A DNA stretch of 64,000 nt from Caulobacter sp. UNC358MFTsu5.1 (GTDB taxonomy: Bacteria; Pseudomonadota; Alphaproteobacteria; Caulobacterales; Caulobacteraceae): assembly GCF_000712075.1 (NCBI RefSeq), contig NZ_JONW01000006.1, positions 1-64,000 of the forward strand, written 5' to 3'. The first letter of the stretch is position 1. The number at the start of each line of letters is the position of its first letter. Below are positions 52,944 to 64,000 of this stretch, piece after piece. The translations under genes were made by a program, and so were the position numbers. The notes below the pieces were generated by a model that was not told the DNA's origin, did no database searches, and saw nothing but the letters and a program-made list of their open reading frames with translations.

Positions 52944-54422
52944 ATGACGACCAAAGGCGGGGTAGTGACCCAAGAGTTTTCGGCTGCGTTCTCCACTGTC
53001 GCCGGCGAGCCCGCGGGCGTCGTCTGGAACAAGGTGTGCGTCGTGCTGAAACGCGAACTGGGTGACGCCGCCTTCGGTTCGTGGATCGCGCCCGCCGCCC
53101 TGCGTGAAGGCCAGGCCGGCGACGTCGTGGTGGTGACTCCGACCGGGATCGCGCGCGACTGGATTCGCCGCAGCGCGTGGCGTCGCGTCAGCGAGCTGTG
53201 GGCCGCCAACGACCCGACCGCCCGTCGCCTGGACCTGAAGTCGCGCCTGGAGTTCGAGGCCGCCGGCGGCGCCGTGAGCGCGCCCGCGTCCTATGAAGCC
53301 AAGGCCGAGCCGATCGAGATCGTGCTGCCGGTGTCCAGCGACGTGCCCGCCCTGACGCCCGCCGCCGGCGCCAAGGCTTCGCCCGTCCAGGGCCTGCAGG
53401 AACGCTTCACCTTCGACACCTTTGTGCCGGGTCCGGCCAACGAGTTCGCCCACGCCGTTGCGCGCCGCGTCGCCAGCTGGGCCGACGGCCACTTCAATCC
53501 GGTGCTGTTCCACGGCCCCTACGGCTTCGGCAAGACCCACCTGCTGAACGCCCTGGCCTGGGAGGCCATGCGCCAGGCCCCGACCAAGCGCGTGGTCTAC
53601 CTGACCGCCGAACGCTTCCTGTCGACCTTCGTCCGCGCGGTGATGGATCGCCAGACCGCGGCCTTCAAGGAAGAGCTGCGCGGCGCCGACCTGCTGATCA
53701 TCGACGACGTGCACTTCATCGCCGGCAAGCAGTCCAGCCAGGAAGAGCTGTTCCACACCCTGACCGCCCTGGTCGAGGACGGCCGCCGGGTGGTGTTCTC
53801 CTCGGACCGCGCCCCGGCGGCGATGACCGAGATGGACGCCCGCCTGCGCTCGCACCTGCAGGCCGGCCTGGTCTGCGGCCTGGAGCCGGCCGACCGCGCC
53901 CTGCGCATCGGCATCCTGGAGCGCAAGCTGCAGGCGCTGTCGCGCCAGCACGGCTTCGACCCGACCCTGCGCACCGAGGTGATGAACTTCCTGGCCGACC
54001 GCTTCACCGACAGCGTCCGCGAACTGGAAGGCGCGCTGAACACCCTGTCGGCCCGGGCCGGCGAAGGCGTCTCGCGCCTGACCCTGGACGAGGTCCAGGC
54101 GATCCTGCGTCCGCACCTGCGGGCCGGCGAGAAGCGGATCACCATCGACGACATCCAGAAGGCCACGGCCGAGCACTACGGCATGAAGCAGGCCGACCTG
54201 CTCAGCGAGCGCCGCAACCGCGCCATCGCCCGTCCGCGCCAGGCGGCCATGTGGCTGGCCAAGCAGCTGACCACCCGCTCGCTGCCCGACATCGGCCGGC
54301 GCTTCGGCGGCCGCGACCACACCACCGTCCTGCACGCCGTGCGCCGCATCGAGGCCCTGCGCGCCGAGGACCCGGCCCTGAGCCAGGACCTGGAGACGAT
54401 CACCCGCAAGCTGCGGGGGTGA
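52944..54422 (+). CDS. dnaA: Chromosomal replication initiator DnaA
   Basis: DnaA opens the origin. The 492-residue protein has the N-terminal helicase-loading domain (VWNKVCVVLKRELGDAAFGSWIAP), a linker rich in Ala/Pro, the AAA+ domain with Walker A GPYGFGKTH (191-199) and Walker B LLIIDDVHF (about 250-258), and the DNA-binding signature GGRDHTTVLHAVRRIE near the C-terminus. Size and sequence are those of Caulobacter DnaA. dnaN does not follow. A long leader and GANTC sites lie upstream; a terminator and a hairpin element lie downstream. No DnaA-box cluster typical of an origin is apparent in the adjacent gaps. Confidence 0.98.
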   Translation: MTTKGGVVTQEFSAAFSTVAGEPAGVVWNKVCVVLKRELGDAAFGSWIAPAALREGQAGDVVVVTPTGIARDWIRRSAWRRVSELWAANDPTARRLDLKSRLEFEAAGGAVSAPASYEAKAEPIEIVLPVSSDVPALTPAAGAKASPVQGLQERFTFDTFVPGPANEFAHAVARRVASWADGHFNPVLFHGPYGFGKTHLLNALAWEAMRQAPTKRVVYLTAERFLSTFVRAVMDRQTAAFKEELRGADLLIIDDVHFIAGKQSSQEELFHTLTALVEDGRRVVFSSDRAPAAMTEMDARLRSHLQAGLVCGLEPADRALRIGILERKLQALSRQHGFDPTLRTEVMNFLADRFTDSVRELEGALNTLSARAGEGVSRLTLDEVQAILRPHLRAGEKRITIDDIQKATAEHYGMKQADLLSERRNRAIARPRQAAMWLAKQLTTRSLPDIGRRFGGRDHTTVLHAVRRIEALRAEDPALSQDLETITRKLRG

Positions 54423-54445
54423 GGGTTTTCGAACGCTGACATGAC

Positions 54446-54477
54446 AAGGGGCCATCCTTCGGGGCGGCCCTTTTGTT
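54446..54477 (+). terminator. Terminator after dnaA
   Basis: AAGGGGCC and GGCCCTT form a stem with one bulged G, followed by TTTTGTTTG, 24 bp after the dnaA stop codon. Confidence 0.7.
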
Positions 54478-54490
54478 TGTGCGGTGAGCA

Positions 54491-54600
54491 CTTGCCCCCT
54501 ACGGACCGCTTCGCGGTCGTCTTCCCCCGCAGGGGGAAGAGCGCGAGGCTCCGCCCCCTGCGGGGGCGGACAGGCGGCGAAGCCGCCAGGTGGGGGCAAG
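54491..54600 (+). repeat. Multi-hairpin intergenic element, copy D
   Basis: Same outer arms and four hairpins as copy A but without its central insertion. The first hairpin is GACCGC/GCGGTC where copy A has GATCGC/GCGATC, a compensatory pair. The element ends one base before the alkB stop codon and lies between the convergent dnaA and alkB genes. Confidence 0.92.
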
Positions 54601-55221
54601 TCAGCGAGCCGCCGTCGCCCGTCTCAGCGTGATGTTCACCCGCCCTCCCCCCGGCACGAGGCTCGACGAGCCCGGCAGGATCCGGTCCACCCCGTGGAAG
54701 GCCAGCCGCGCCGGTCCCGACAGGCGGCAGACGTCGCCCGACGACAGCCTCAGCGACTTGGTCGGGTCCTTGCGGCTGGTCCCGCCGATCCGGAACACCG
54801 CCGTGTCGCCCAGCGAGATCGACAGCACCGGGAAGCGCGGGTCGGCCTCGTCGCGGTCCTGGTGCAGGCCCATGCGGGCGTCGCCGCGATAGAGGTTGAT
54901 CAGGGCCGAGTCCGGCGGCGTCCCGGGATCGCCCAGCTCCGCCCACAGATCGAGCAGCGCCCGGGGCATGGCCGGCCAGGGCCGTCCGGTGCCCGGATGG
55001 CGGTCGGCGTAGCGGTAGCCGGTCTTGTCGCTGGTCCAGCCCAGCGGGCCGAAGCTGGACATGGCCACGCTCATGGCCTTGCCGTAGGCGGTCTCGTAGT
55101 GGGCCGGCGGCGCGACGTCGCAGGCCGCCAGGGCCAGGCGCGTCAGATCGTTCTGGGCCTTGGGGTCCAGCAATCCGGGCCAGAGGTCGAAACCCGGTAG
55201 AACGCTGATCGGCTTAATCAT
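54601..55221 (-). CDS. alkB: AlkB-type 2-oxoglutarate/Fe(II) DNA repair dioxygenase
   Basis: AlkB oxidatively demethylates 1-methyladenine and 3-methylcytosine. The 206-residue protein has iron ligands His120 and Asp122 in LHQDRDE and His176 in FHGVDRI, and 2-oxoglutarate-binding arginines in RVNITLR (194, 200), plus the nucleotide-lid region TGYRYADRHPGTGRPWP. Length fits E. coli AlkB. It is a stand-alone gene, divergent from the M1 peptidase gene with 92 bp between starts. Its stop codon abuts the hairpin element. Confidence 0.95.
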   Translation of the reverse strand: MIKPISVLPGFDLWPGLLDPKAQNDLTRLALAACDVAPPAHYETAYGKAMSVAMSSFGPLGWTSDKTGYRYADRHPGTGRPWPAMPRALLDLWAELGDPGTPPDSALINLYRGDARMGLHQDRDEADPRFPVLSISLGDTAVFRIGGTSRKDPTKSLRLSSGDVCRLSGPARLAFHGVDRILPGSSSLVPGGGRVNITLRRATAAR

Positions 55222-55313
55222 TACGGAGATTTAATGCGCCAGACGCCGTGGGACAGTGTTGGTTTGCGCCCGGGGGCATCCTGCCGAACAATTTTTGCAA
55301 TCCAAGGCCGTTC

Positions 55314-57968
55314 ATGCGTCGACTTCTCTCCTCCGCGGCTGGCGCCGTGCTCGTTTTTGCCGCCGGTTCGGCCCTGGCCGCCGCCGCTCCCCCCCAAGCC
55401 CCGGCGAAGTCGGCCGTCACCGCCGCCAACGTCACGACCCAGCTGCCGCGCGGCGTGGTCCCGACGCACTATGATCTGGCCTTCACGCCCGACGCCGACA
55501 AGCTGACCTTCACCGCCTCGGTGAAGATCGCCGTCGAGGTGGTCAAGCCGACCACCACCATCACCCTGCAGGCCGCCGACCTGGAGTTCGTCAAGGTCGA
55601 GATGGCCGGGGTCGGCGCGGCCAAGGTCAGCGTCGACGCCGAGGCCCAGACCGCCACCTTCACCTTCGACAAGCCCGTCAGCGCCGGCGCCCACGTCCTG
55701 GCCATCGACTACAGCGGCAAGATCTACAAGCAGGCCGCCGGCCTGTTCGCCCTGGACTACGACACCGACCAGGGCAAGAAGCGCGCGCTCTACACCCAGT
55801 TCGAGAACAGCGACGCCCGCCGCTTCATCCCCTCGTGGGACGAGCCGTTCTTCAAGGCCACCTACGACGTCCAGGTGACGGTCCCGACCGGCCAGATGGC
55901 CATCGGCAACATGCCCATCGCCAAGACCGAGGAGCTCCCCGGCGGCAAGTCCAAGGTGACCTTCGCCACCTCGCCCAAGATGTCGACCTACCTGCTGTTC
56001 TTCGGACTGGGCGACTTCGACCGCGCCACCGCCAAGGTCGGCGACGTCGAGATGGGCGTGATCACCAAGAAGGGCGACCTGGCCAAGGCCGACTTCGCCC
56101 TGAAGTCCTCGGGCCCGATCCTGCAGTGGTACAACGACTATTTCGGCGCGCCCTATCCGCTGCCGAAGCTGGACCACATCGCCGCCCCCGGCCAGAGCCA
56201 GTTCTTCAGCGCCATGGAGAACTGGGGCGCGATCTTCTACTTCGAATACGCCCTGCTGGACGATCCGGCGATCTCCACCCAGGGCGACCGCCAGAACATC
56301 TACACCACCGTGGCCCACGAAATGGCCCACCAGTGGTTCGGCGACCTGGTCACCATGCAGTGGTGGGACGACCTGTGGCTGAACGAGGGCTTCGCCTCGT
56401 GGATGGAAAGCCGGGCCACCGAGCACTTCCACCCCGAGTGGAACAGCCAGCTGGGCTCGGTCGCCAATCGTGAATACGCCATGGGCCTGGACTCGCTGGC
56501 CACCACCCACCCGGTCGTCCAGCACGTCGAGACCGTCGACCAGGCCAGCCAGGCCTTCGACGCCATCACCTACGAGAAGGGCGAGGCCGTCATCCGCATG
56601 CTGGAGGGCTATGTCGGCCCCGAGGCCTGGCGGTCCGGCGTGCGCGCCTACATCAAGGCCCACGCCCACGGCAACACCCAGACCGACGACCTGTGGATCG
56701 AGGTCGAGAAGGCCGCCGGCAAGCCGATCACGGCCATCGCCCACGACTTCACCCTGCAGCCGGGCATCCCGCTGATCACGGTCGACGCCGGCGCCTGCGC
56801 CGCGGGCAAGACCCCGGTCACCCTGACCCAGGGCGAATTCAGCCGCGACAAGCCGACCAAGACCCCCCTGGCCTGGCGCGTGCCGGTCTCGGCCCAGGTC
56901 GCCGGCTCCAGCAGCGTGGCCAAGACCCTGGTGGTCGGCGGCAAGGGCTCGCTGACCGTCGACGGCTGCGGCCCGGTGGTCGTCAACGCCGGCCAGTCCG
57001 GCTACTTCCGCACCCTCTACACGCCCAAGGCCTTCGCCGGCGTCTCGGCCAACTTCGCCAAGCTGCCGGCCATCGACCAGCTGGGCGTGATCTCCGACGC
57101 CTGGGCCCTGGGCCTGAACGGCCAGCAGGCCGTCACCGACGCCCTGGACCTGGTCATGGCCACCCCGGCCGACGCCGATCCGCAGGTGTGGGGCAAGGTC
57201 GCCGGCGTCCTGACCAATGTCGACGGCATGTACGAGAGCGCGCCGGCTGACCGGGCCGCCTTCCGCAAGCTGGCCATCGCGCGCCTGGCGCCGGTGTTCC
57301 AGAAGGTGGGCTGGACGGCCCAGCCGGGCGAGGCCGCTCCGGTGGCCACCCTGCGCACCACCCTGATCAACGCCCTCAGCATCCTGGGCGACCCAGCGGT
57401 GATCGCCGAGGCCAAGCGCCGCTACGCCGCCGACAAGACCGACCCGACCGCCGTGCCCGGTCCGCTGCGCAAGGTGATCCTGTCCTCGATCGGCCGCAAC
57501 GCCGACGCGGCCGCCTGGAACGCCCTGCGCGAACAGGCCAAGGCCGAGAAGACCCCGCTGATCCGCGACCAGCTCTACACCCAGCTGGCCTCGGTCCAGG
57601 ACGAGGCCCTGGCGGCCAAGGCCCTGGACCTGGCCCTGAGCGGCGAGCCCAGCGAGACCCTGGCGGCCAACATGGTCTCCAAGGCGGCGCAGCTGCACCC
57701 CGACCTGGCCTTCGACTACGCCGTCGCCCACAAGGACGCGGTGAACGGCAAGGTCGACGCGGCCTCGGCCACCAAGTTCATCCCAGGCCTGGCGCGCGGT
57801 TCGGCCGATCCGGCGATGATCGGCAAGGTCCGCGCCTATGCCGAGGCCAACCTGCCGGCCGGCTCGCGCGGCGAGGCGGAAAAGTCGGTGGCCTCGATCA
57901 CCGACCGCATCAAGTCCCGCAAGGCCGCCCTGCCGGCGATCACCGCCTGGGTCGCCAAGAAGGGCTGA
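55314..57968 (+). CDS. Exported M1 family metallopeptidase
   Basis: The 884-residue gluzincin aminopeptidase has a signal peptide (MRRLLSSAAGAVLVFAAGSALAAA), the exopeptidase motif as SAMENWGA, the zinc site HEMAHQWFG (His335, His339) with the third ligand in LWLNEGFASW, and a long ERAP-like C-terminal helical domain. It should trim N-terminal residues from peptides in the periplasm. ATG 55314 directly precedes the signal peptide; a frame from 55248 adds 22 residues without a role. It lies between dnaA/alkB and dnaK; I recall an M1 peptidase beside dnaK in C. crescentus too. Confidence 0.92.
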   Translation: MRRLLSSAAGAVLVFAAGSALAAAAPPQAPAKSAVTAANVTTQLPRGVVPTHYDLAFTPDADKLTFTASVKIAVEVVKPTTTITLQAADLEFVKVEMAGVGAAKVSVDAEAQTATFTFDKPVSAGAHVLAIDYSGKIYKQAAGLFALDYDTDQGKKRALYTQFENSDARRFIPSWDEPFFKATYDVQVTVPTGQMAIGNMPIAKTEELPGGKSKVTFATSPKMSTYLLFFGLGDFDRATAKVGDVEMGVITKKGDLAKADFALKSSGPILQWYNDYFGAPYPLPKLDHIAAPGQSQFFSAMENWGAIFYFEYALLDDPAISTQGDRQNIYTTVAHEMAHQWFGDLVTMQWWDDLWLNEGFASWMESRATEHFHPEWNSQLGSVANREYAMGLDSLATTHPVVQHVETVDQASQAFDAITYEKGEAVIRMLEGYVGPEAWRSGVRAYIKAHAHGNTQTDDLWIEVEKAAGKPITAIAHDFTLQPGIPLITVDAGACAAGKTPVTLTQGEFSRDKPTKTPLAWRVPVSAQVAGSSSVAKTLVVGGKGSLTVDGCGPVVVNAGQSGYFRTLYTPKAFAGVSANFAKLPAIDQLGVISDAWALGLNGQQAVTDALDLVMATPADADPQVWGKVAGVLTNVDGMYESAPADRAAFRKLAIARLAPVFQKVGWTAQPGEAAPVATLRTTLINALSILGDPAVIAEAKRRYAADKTDPTAVPGPLRKVILSSIGRNADAAAWNALREQAKAEKTPLIRDQLYTQLASVQDEALAAKALDLALSGEPSETLAANMVSKAAQLHPDLAFDYAVAHKDAVNGKVDAASATKFIPGLARGSADPAMIGKVRAYAEANLPAGSRGEAEKSVASITDRIKSRKAALPAITAWVAKKG

Positions 57969-58066
57969 AAACCCTTGGAAACCTCGGGGGCGAACATGGT
58001 CCCTGAGTGGATTCAGCGAACGCGAGGTGAGGCTTTCGGGCCGCTCTTGGCGTCTATCTGACGGAA

Positions 58067-58096
58067 GGGCCGCGCTTTTTCGAGCGCGGCCCATTT
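58067..58096 (+). terminator. Terminator after the M1 peptidase gene
   Basis: GGGCCGCGCT and AGCGCGGCCC form a perfect 10-bp stem around a TTTTCG loop; only ATTTCG follows, so the T-run is weak. It lies about 100 bp after the stop codon. Confidence 0.6.
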
Positions 58097-58138
58097 CGTC
58101 GCAGGTCAAGATTCCCCTTCATTCGCTGCGGGATTGGG

Positions 58139-58211
58139 CTTGCAGGCTGGCGCCTATCCCCCATATCGGCTTTCGAAGCGGGGTTGACGGGCTCGTCAAC
58201 TTCGATTGAAC
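58139..58211 (+). promoter_or_regulatory. Candidate dnaK promoters and a small palindrome
   Basis: TTGACGG (58184-58190) and GATTGAAC (58204-58211), 13 bp apart, fit the Caulobacter housekeeping promoter pattern. CTTG (58139-58142) with CCATAT 18 bp further resembles a weak heat-shock promoter. GTTGACG-N4-CGTCAAC (58183-58200), a perfect 7-bp inverted repeat, overlaps the -35. The rest of the 408-bp gap before dnaK is leader and shows no gene. Confidence 0.45.
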
Positions 58212-58376
58212 GAACGCTTTCCCTTCGTACGTCGTTGTGTAGACGCCGTCTGGAGGGTGAGGATTTGGATCAACCGTTAGAACGCGACCAGACGGGGACG
58301 GCTCGAGAAAAACCGGGGCGCTTGCCTTAAGGCCCTTGTCACCGCCGTCCGCCAATCAGGAGCTGCAGGTCTCAAC

Positions 58377-60275
<1,899 letters not shown>

Positions 60276-60414
60276 CCATGGGTCGCGGGGCGGTGCGCGT
60301 GACTTCGGTTCCCTCCGCCCCCACCTTCGGGGACAAGGCTTCCGCCTGCCGCTTGCGGCCGGGCGGGAGCGCTCCCACCTCTCTTTCCAACATGGCTAGT
60401 GATCGACCCTGACG

Positions 60415-61566
60415 ATGCGCGACTATTACGAAGTCCTGGGCGTGGCCCGTGGCTGCGATGACGCCGCCCTCAAGGCCGCCTTCCGCAAGATGGCCATGGA
60501 GCACCATCCTGACCGCAACGGCGGTTGCGAGAACGCGGCTGGTCGCTTCAAGGAAATCAACGAAGCCTATTCGGTGCTGTCGGACGCTCAGAAGCGCGCC
60601 GCCTACGACCGCTTCGGCCATGCCGGGGTGAACGGTCCGCAGGGCGGGCCCGGCGGCTTCGGCGGCGCCGACGCCAGCGATATCTTCAACGACGTCTTCG
60701 GCGACGTCTTCGGCGAGATGTTCGGCGGCGGCCGCCGCCAGTCGAACGGTCCCCAGCGCGGCCAGGACCTGCGCTACGACCTGGAGATCACCCTCGAGCA
60801 GGCCTATGCGGGCGCCGAGGTCGAGATCAAGGTTCCGGCCGCCATCACCTGCGAGGTCTGCGACGGCTCGGGCGCCAAGCCCGGCACCAGCCCGACGGTC
60901 TGCGGTTCGTGCGGCGGCGCCGGCCGCGTGCGGGCCACCCAAGGTTTCTTCGCGGTCGAGCGCGCCTGCCCCCGCTGCGGCGGTTCGGGCCGCCTGGTGC
61001 TCGACCCCTGCCAGAGCTGCCACGGCCACGGCCAGGTGCGCCGCGAGCGCGTGCTGTCGGTGCGCATCCCGGCCGGCGTCGATGACGGCGCCCGCATCCG
61101 CCTGGCCGGCGAAGGCGACGCCGGGGCCCGCGGCGGTCCGCGCGGCGATCTCTACCTGTTCCTGTCGGTGATCCCGCACGAGCTGTTCGAGCGCGACGGC
61201 CTGGACCTGCTGTGCACCGTGCCGGTGCCGATGACCGTGGCCGCCCTGGGCGGCGAGATCGAGGCCCCCTGCCTGCTGGGCGGCGAGAACTGCGACGGCA
61301 ATAGCCGCCAGACCGTCAAGGTCCCGGAAGGTTCGCAGACCGGCAAGACCGTCCGCCTCAAGGGCCGCGGCATGCCCTCGCTGCGCAGCCGGCAGCGCGG
61401 CGACCTGGTGGTCGAGCTGTTCGTGGAAACCCCGACCCACCTCTCCGCACGGCAAAAGGAGCTCCTGCAGGAGCTGGCCGGCCTGTGCGGCGAGAAGCAG
61501 AACCCCAAGTCGGCCAACTTCGTCGGCAAGGCCAAGCGCTTCTGGGAAGAAGTGACGGGCAACTAG
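60415..61566 (+). CDS. dnaJ: Chaperone DnaJ (Hsp40)
   Basis: DnaJ delivers substrates to DnaK and stimulates its ATPase. The 383-residue type I protein has the J domain ([28 protein letters not shown] in EHHPDRN), a Gly/Phe-rich region, four CxxCxGxG zinc motifs ([32 protein letters not shown]) and the C-terminal peptide-binding domain. It is downstream of dnaK on the same strand. Confidence 0.97.
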   Translation: MRDYYEVLGVARGCDDAALKAAFRKMAMEHHPDRNGGCENAAGRFKEINEAYSVLSDAQKRAAYDRFGHAGVNGPQGGPGGFGGADASDIFNDVFGDVFGEMFGGGRRQSNGPQRGQDLRYDLEITLEQAYAGAEVEIKVPAAITCEVCDGSGAKPGTSPTVCGSCGGAGRVRATQGFFAVERACPRCGGSGRLVLDPCQSCHGHGQVRRERVLSVRIPAGVDDGARIRLAGEGDAGARGGPRGDLYLFLSVIPHELFERDGLDLLCTVPVPMTVAALGGEIEAPCLLGGENCDGNSRQTVKVPEGSQTGKTVRLKGRGMPSLRSRQRGDLVVELFVETPTHLSARQKELLQELAGLCGEKQNPKSANFVGKAKRFWEEVTGN

Positions 61567-61672
61567 CCCGACGCGCGCGACCGACGTCTCCGATACAAAT
61601 TCGGGTTGCAAAACCTGAAGATGCATACTCCCATGGCGTGCGCATTCGGCGCAGTGTCAAAGGGGTTGTTCA

Positions 61673-61969
61673 GTGAAGATTCGTCGGAAATTGGCGTTGT
61701 TCGGTGTCGCCGTCGGCCTGGCCGCGGGCATGTCCATGGTCAGCGCGCCGGTCGTCGCCGCGCCCACCTACTGCCAGCAACAGGCCTGGTGGTTCTGCGA
61801 TCCGTCCTACACCCGCGGCACCACGGAATGGTGGGCCTGCGTCGACAACTACATCGCCAACTGCGTCTACAACGGCTGCATCGAGAACGGCTCGAACCAG
61901 TGCGTCGCCAACCGCATGCCCAAAGCCCTGCCGCTGCAGAAGCTGAAGAAGCTCCAGAAGGCCGCCTAG
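61673..61969 (+). CDS. Cys-rich exported protein, 98 residues
   Basis: The protein has a signal peptide (MKIRRKLALFGVAVGLAAGMSMVSAPVVAA) and a mature part of about 68 residues (APTYCQQQAWWFCDPSYTRGTTEWWACVDNYIANCVYNGCIENGSNQCVANRMP) with six cysteines and paired Trp residues, then a basic Lys/Leu-rich tail. Cysteine spacing suggests disulfide bonding in the periplasm. No family is recognised. GTG 61673 follows an AGGGG ribosome site. A perfect 11-bp hairpin (61977-62002) follows the stop. Confidence 0.65.
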   Translation: MKIRRKLALFGVAVGLAAGMSMVSAPVVAAPTYCQQQAWWFCDPSYTRGTTEWWACVDNYIANCVYNGCIENGSNQCVANRMPKALPLQKLKKLQKAA

Positions 61970-61976
61970 GCTTTCG

Positions 61977-62002
61977 ACGGCCGCCGCCCCCGCGGCGGCC
62001 GT
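61977..62002. terminator. Perfect hairpin after the Cys-rich protein gene
   Basis: ACGGCCGCCGC and GCGGCGGCCGT pair perfectly around a CCCC loop 8 bp after the stop. No T-run follows, so it may protect the mRNA 3' end rather than terminate alone. Confidence 0.5.
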
Positions 62003-62139
62003 CACCGCCCTCGACATCGGCGATCACGGGGTCCGCAAGGCCGATCTGGTGGGTTTTCGCGGGATTAGTCCCCAGGGCTTGTGGATATCCCTTGCCGAAG
62101 TCTTAACGGAACGCGCGACGCTCTGTACCTTCCGGCCCG

Positions 62140-64000
<1,861 letters not shown>

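Noticed and set aside
58119..58355. A 78-codon minus-strand frame in the dnaK promoter region.
   Set aside because: No ribosome site or family; it covers likely promoter elements of dnaK.
62080..62088. TGTGGATAT near mutS as a DnaA box or part of an origin.
   Set aside because: One-mismatch DnaA boxes are expected about a dozen times by chance in a window this size; there is no cluster or AT-rich region, so no origin is called.

Overview
The window is chromosomal core DNA of a high-GC alphaproteobacterium, most likely a Caulobacter or close relative. Support comes from ParB centromere (parS) sites beside mnmE-mnmG-rsmG-parA-parB, orthologues of the Caulobacter regulators NtrZ and CenR, a DnaA of 492 residues behind a TTGACS-type promoter flanked by GANTC (CcrM) sites, and the alphaproteobacterial order ubiB/ubiE-mutM-echA-rpsT-dnaA. 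No rRNA, tRNA, complete insertion sequence, prophage, CRISPR array or recognisable defence island was seen.

Layout. 0-2.2 kb: repeat-rich non-coding DNA, then a quinone oxidoreductase and a dienelactone hydrolase. 2.3-8.4 kb: centromere/partition block (DUF6489, mnmE, four parS-like sites, mnmG, rsmG, parA, parB). 8.6-13.5 kb: holA, lptE, leuS and a DUF3576 lipoprotein. 13.8-20 kb: envelope genes (ntrZ, an L,D-transpeptidase, cenR, secB, a Tim44-like protein, mltA, smr) with a thiamine-phosphate synthase-like gene and the PLP-homeostasis gene. 20-24.2 kb: hisB-hisH-hisA-hisF-hisE and a PfkB kinase. 24.3-28.6 kb: ATP-grasp protein, nth, DUF2244, an Ada-like alkyltransferase, DUF2252. 28.6-33.8 kb: hslV and hslU separated by an exported SnoaL-like protein, a MoeB-like E1, a 2-hydroxyacid dehydrogenase and an SH3 protein. 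33.9-38.5 kb: fabA-fabB, an OGT-like TPR glycosyltransferase, fabI. 38.6-42 kb: tetR-emrB-emrA efflux operon with a candidate operator. 42.2-50.4 kb: a 42-residue membrane peptide, VOC protein, dut, coaBC, a lipoprotein with a toxin-like C-terminus, ubiB, small proteins, rpiB, ubiE, mutM. 50.4-51.3 kb: about 880 bp of non-coding repeats. 51.3-64 kb: echA, rpsT, dnaA, alkB, an M1 peptidase, dnaK, dnaJ, a Cys-rich exported protein, and mutS, which runs off the edge.

Functionally the region joins chromosome start-up and segregation (dnaA, parABS), replication and repair (holA, mutS, mutM, nth, alkB, Ada-like, dut), proteostasis (dnaKJ, hslVU, secB), envelope control (cenR, ntrZ, lptE, mltA, L,D-transpeptidase) and lipid, quinone and histidine synthesis.

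No complete new system is evident. The most unusual material is non-coding. A family of multi-hairpin elements sits between convergent genes, and its stems carry compensatory base changes. A second family has four alternating GGGGAC-type arms, and mosaic direct repeats flank a 50-kb block. Coding oddities are the lipoprotein with a polymorphic-toxin-like C-terminus, the OGT-like enzyme inside the fatty-acid cluster, and an exported protein translationally coupled to hslU.
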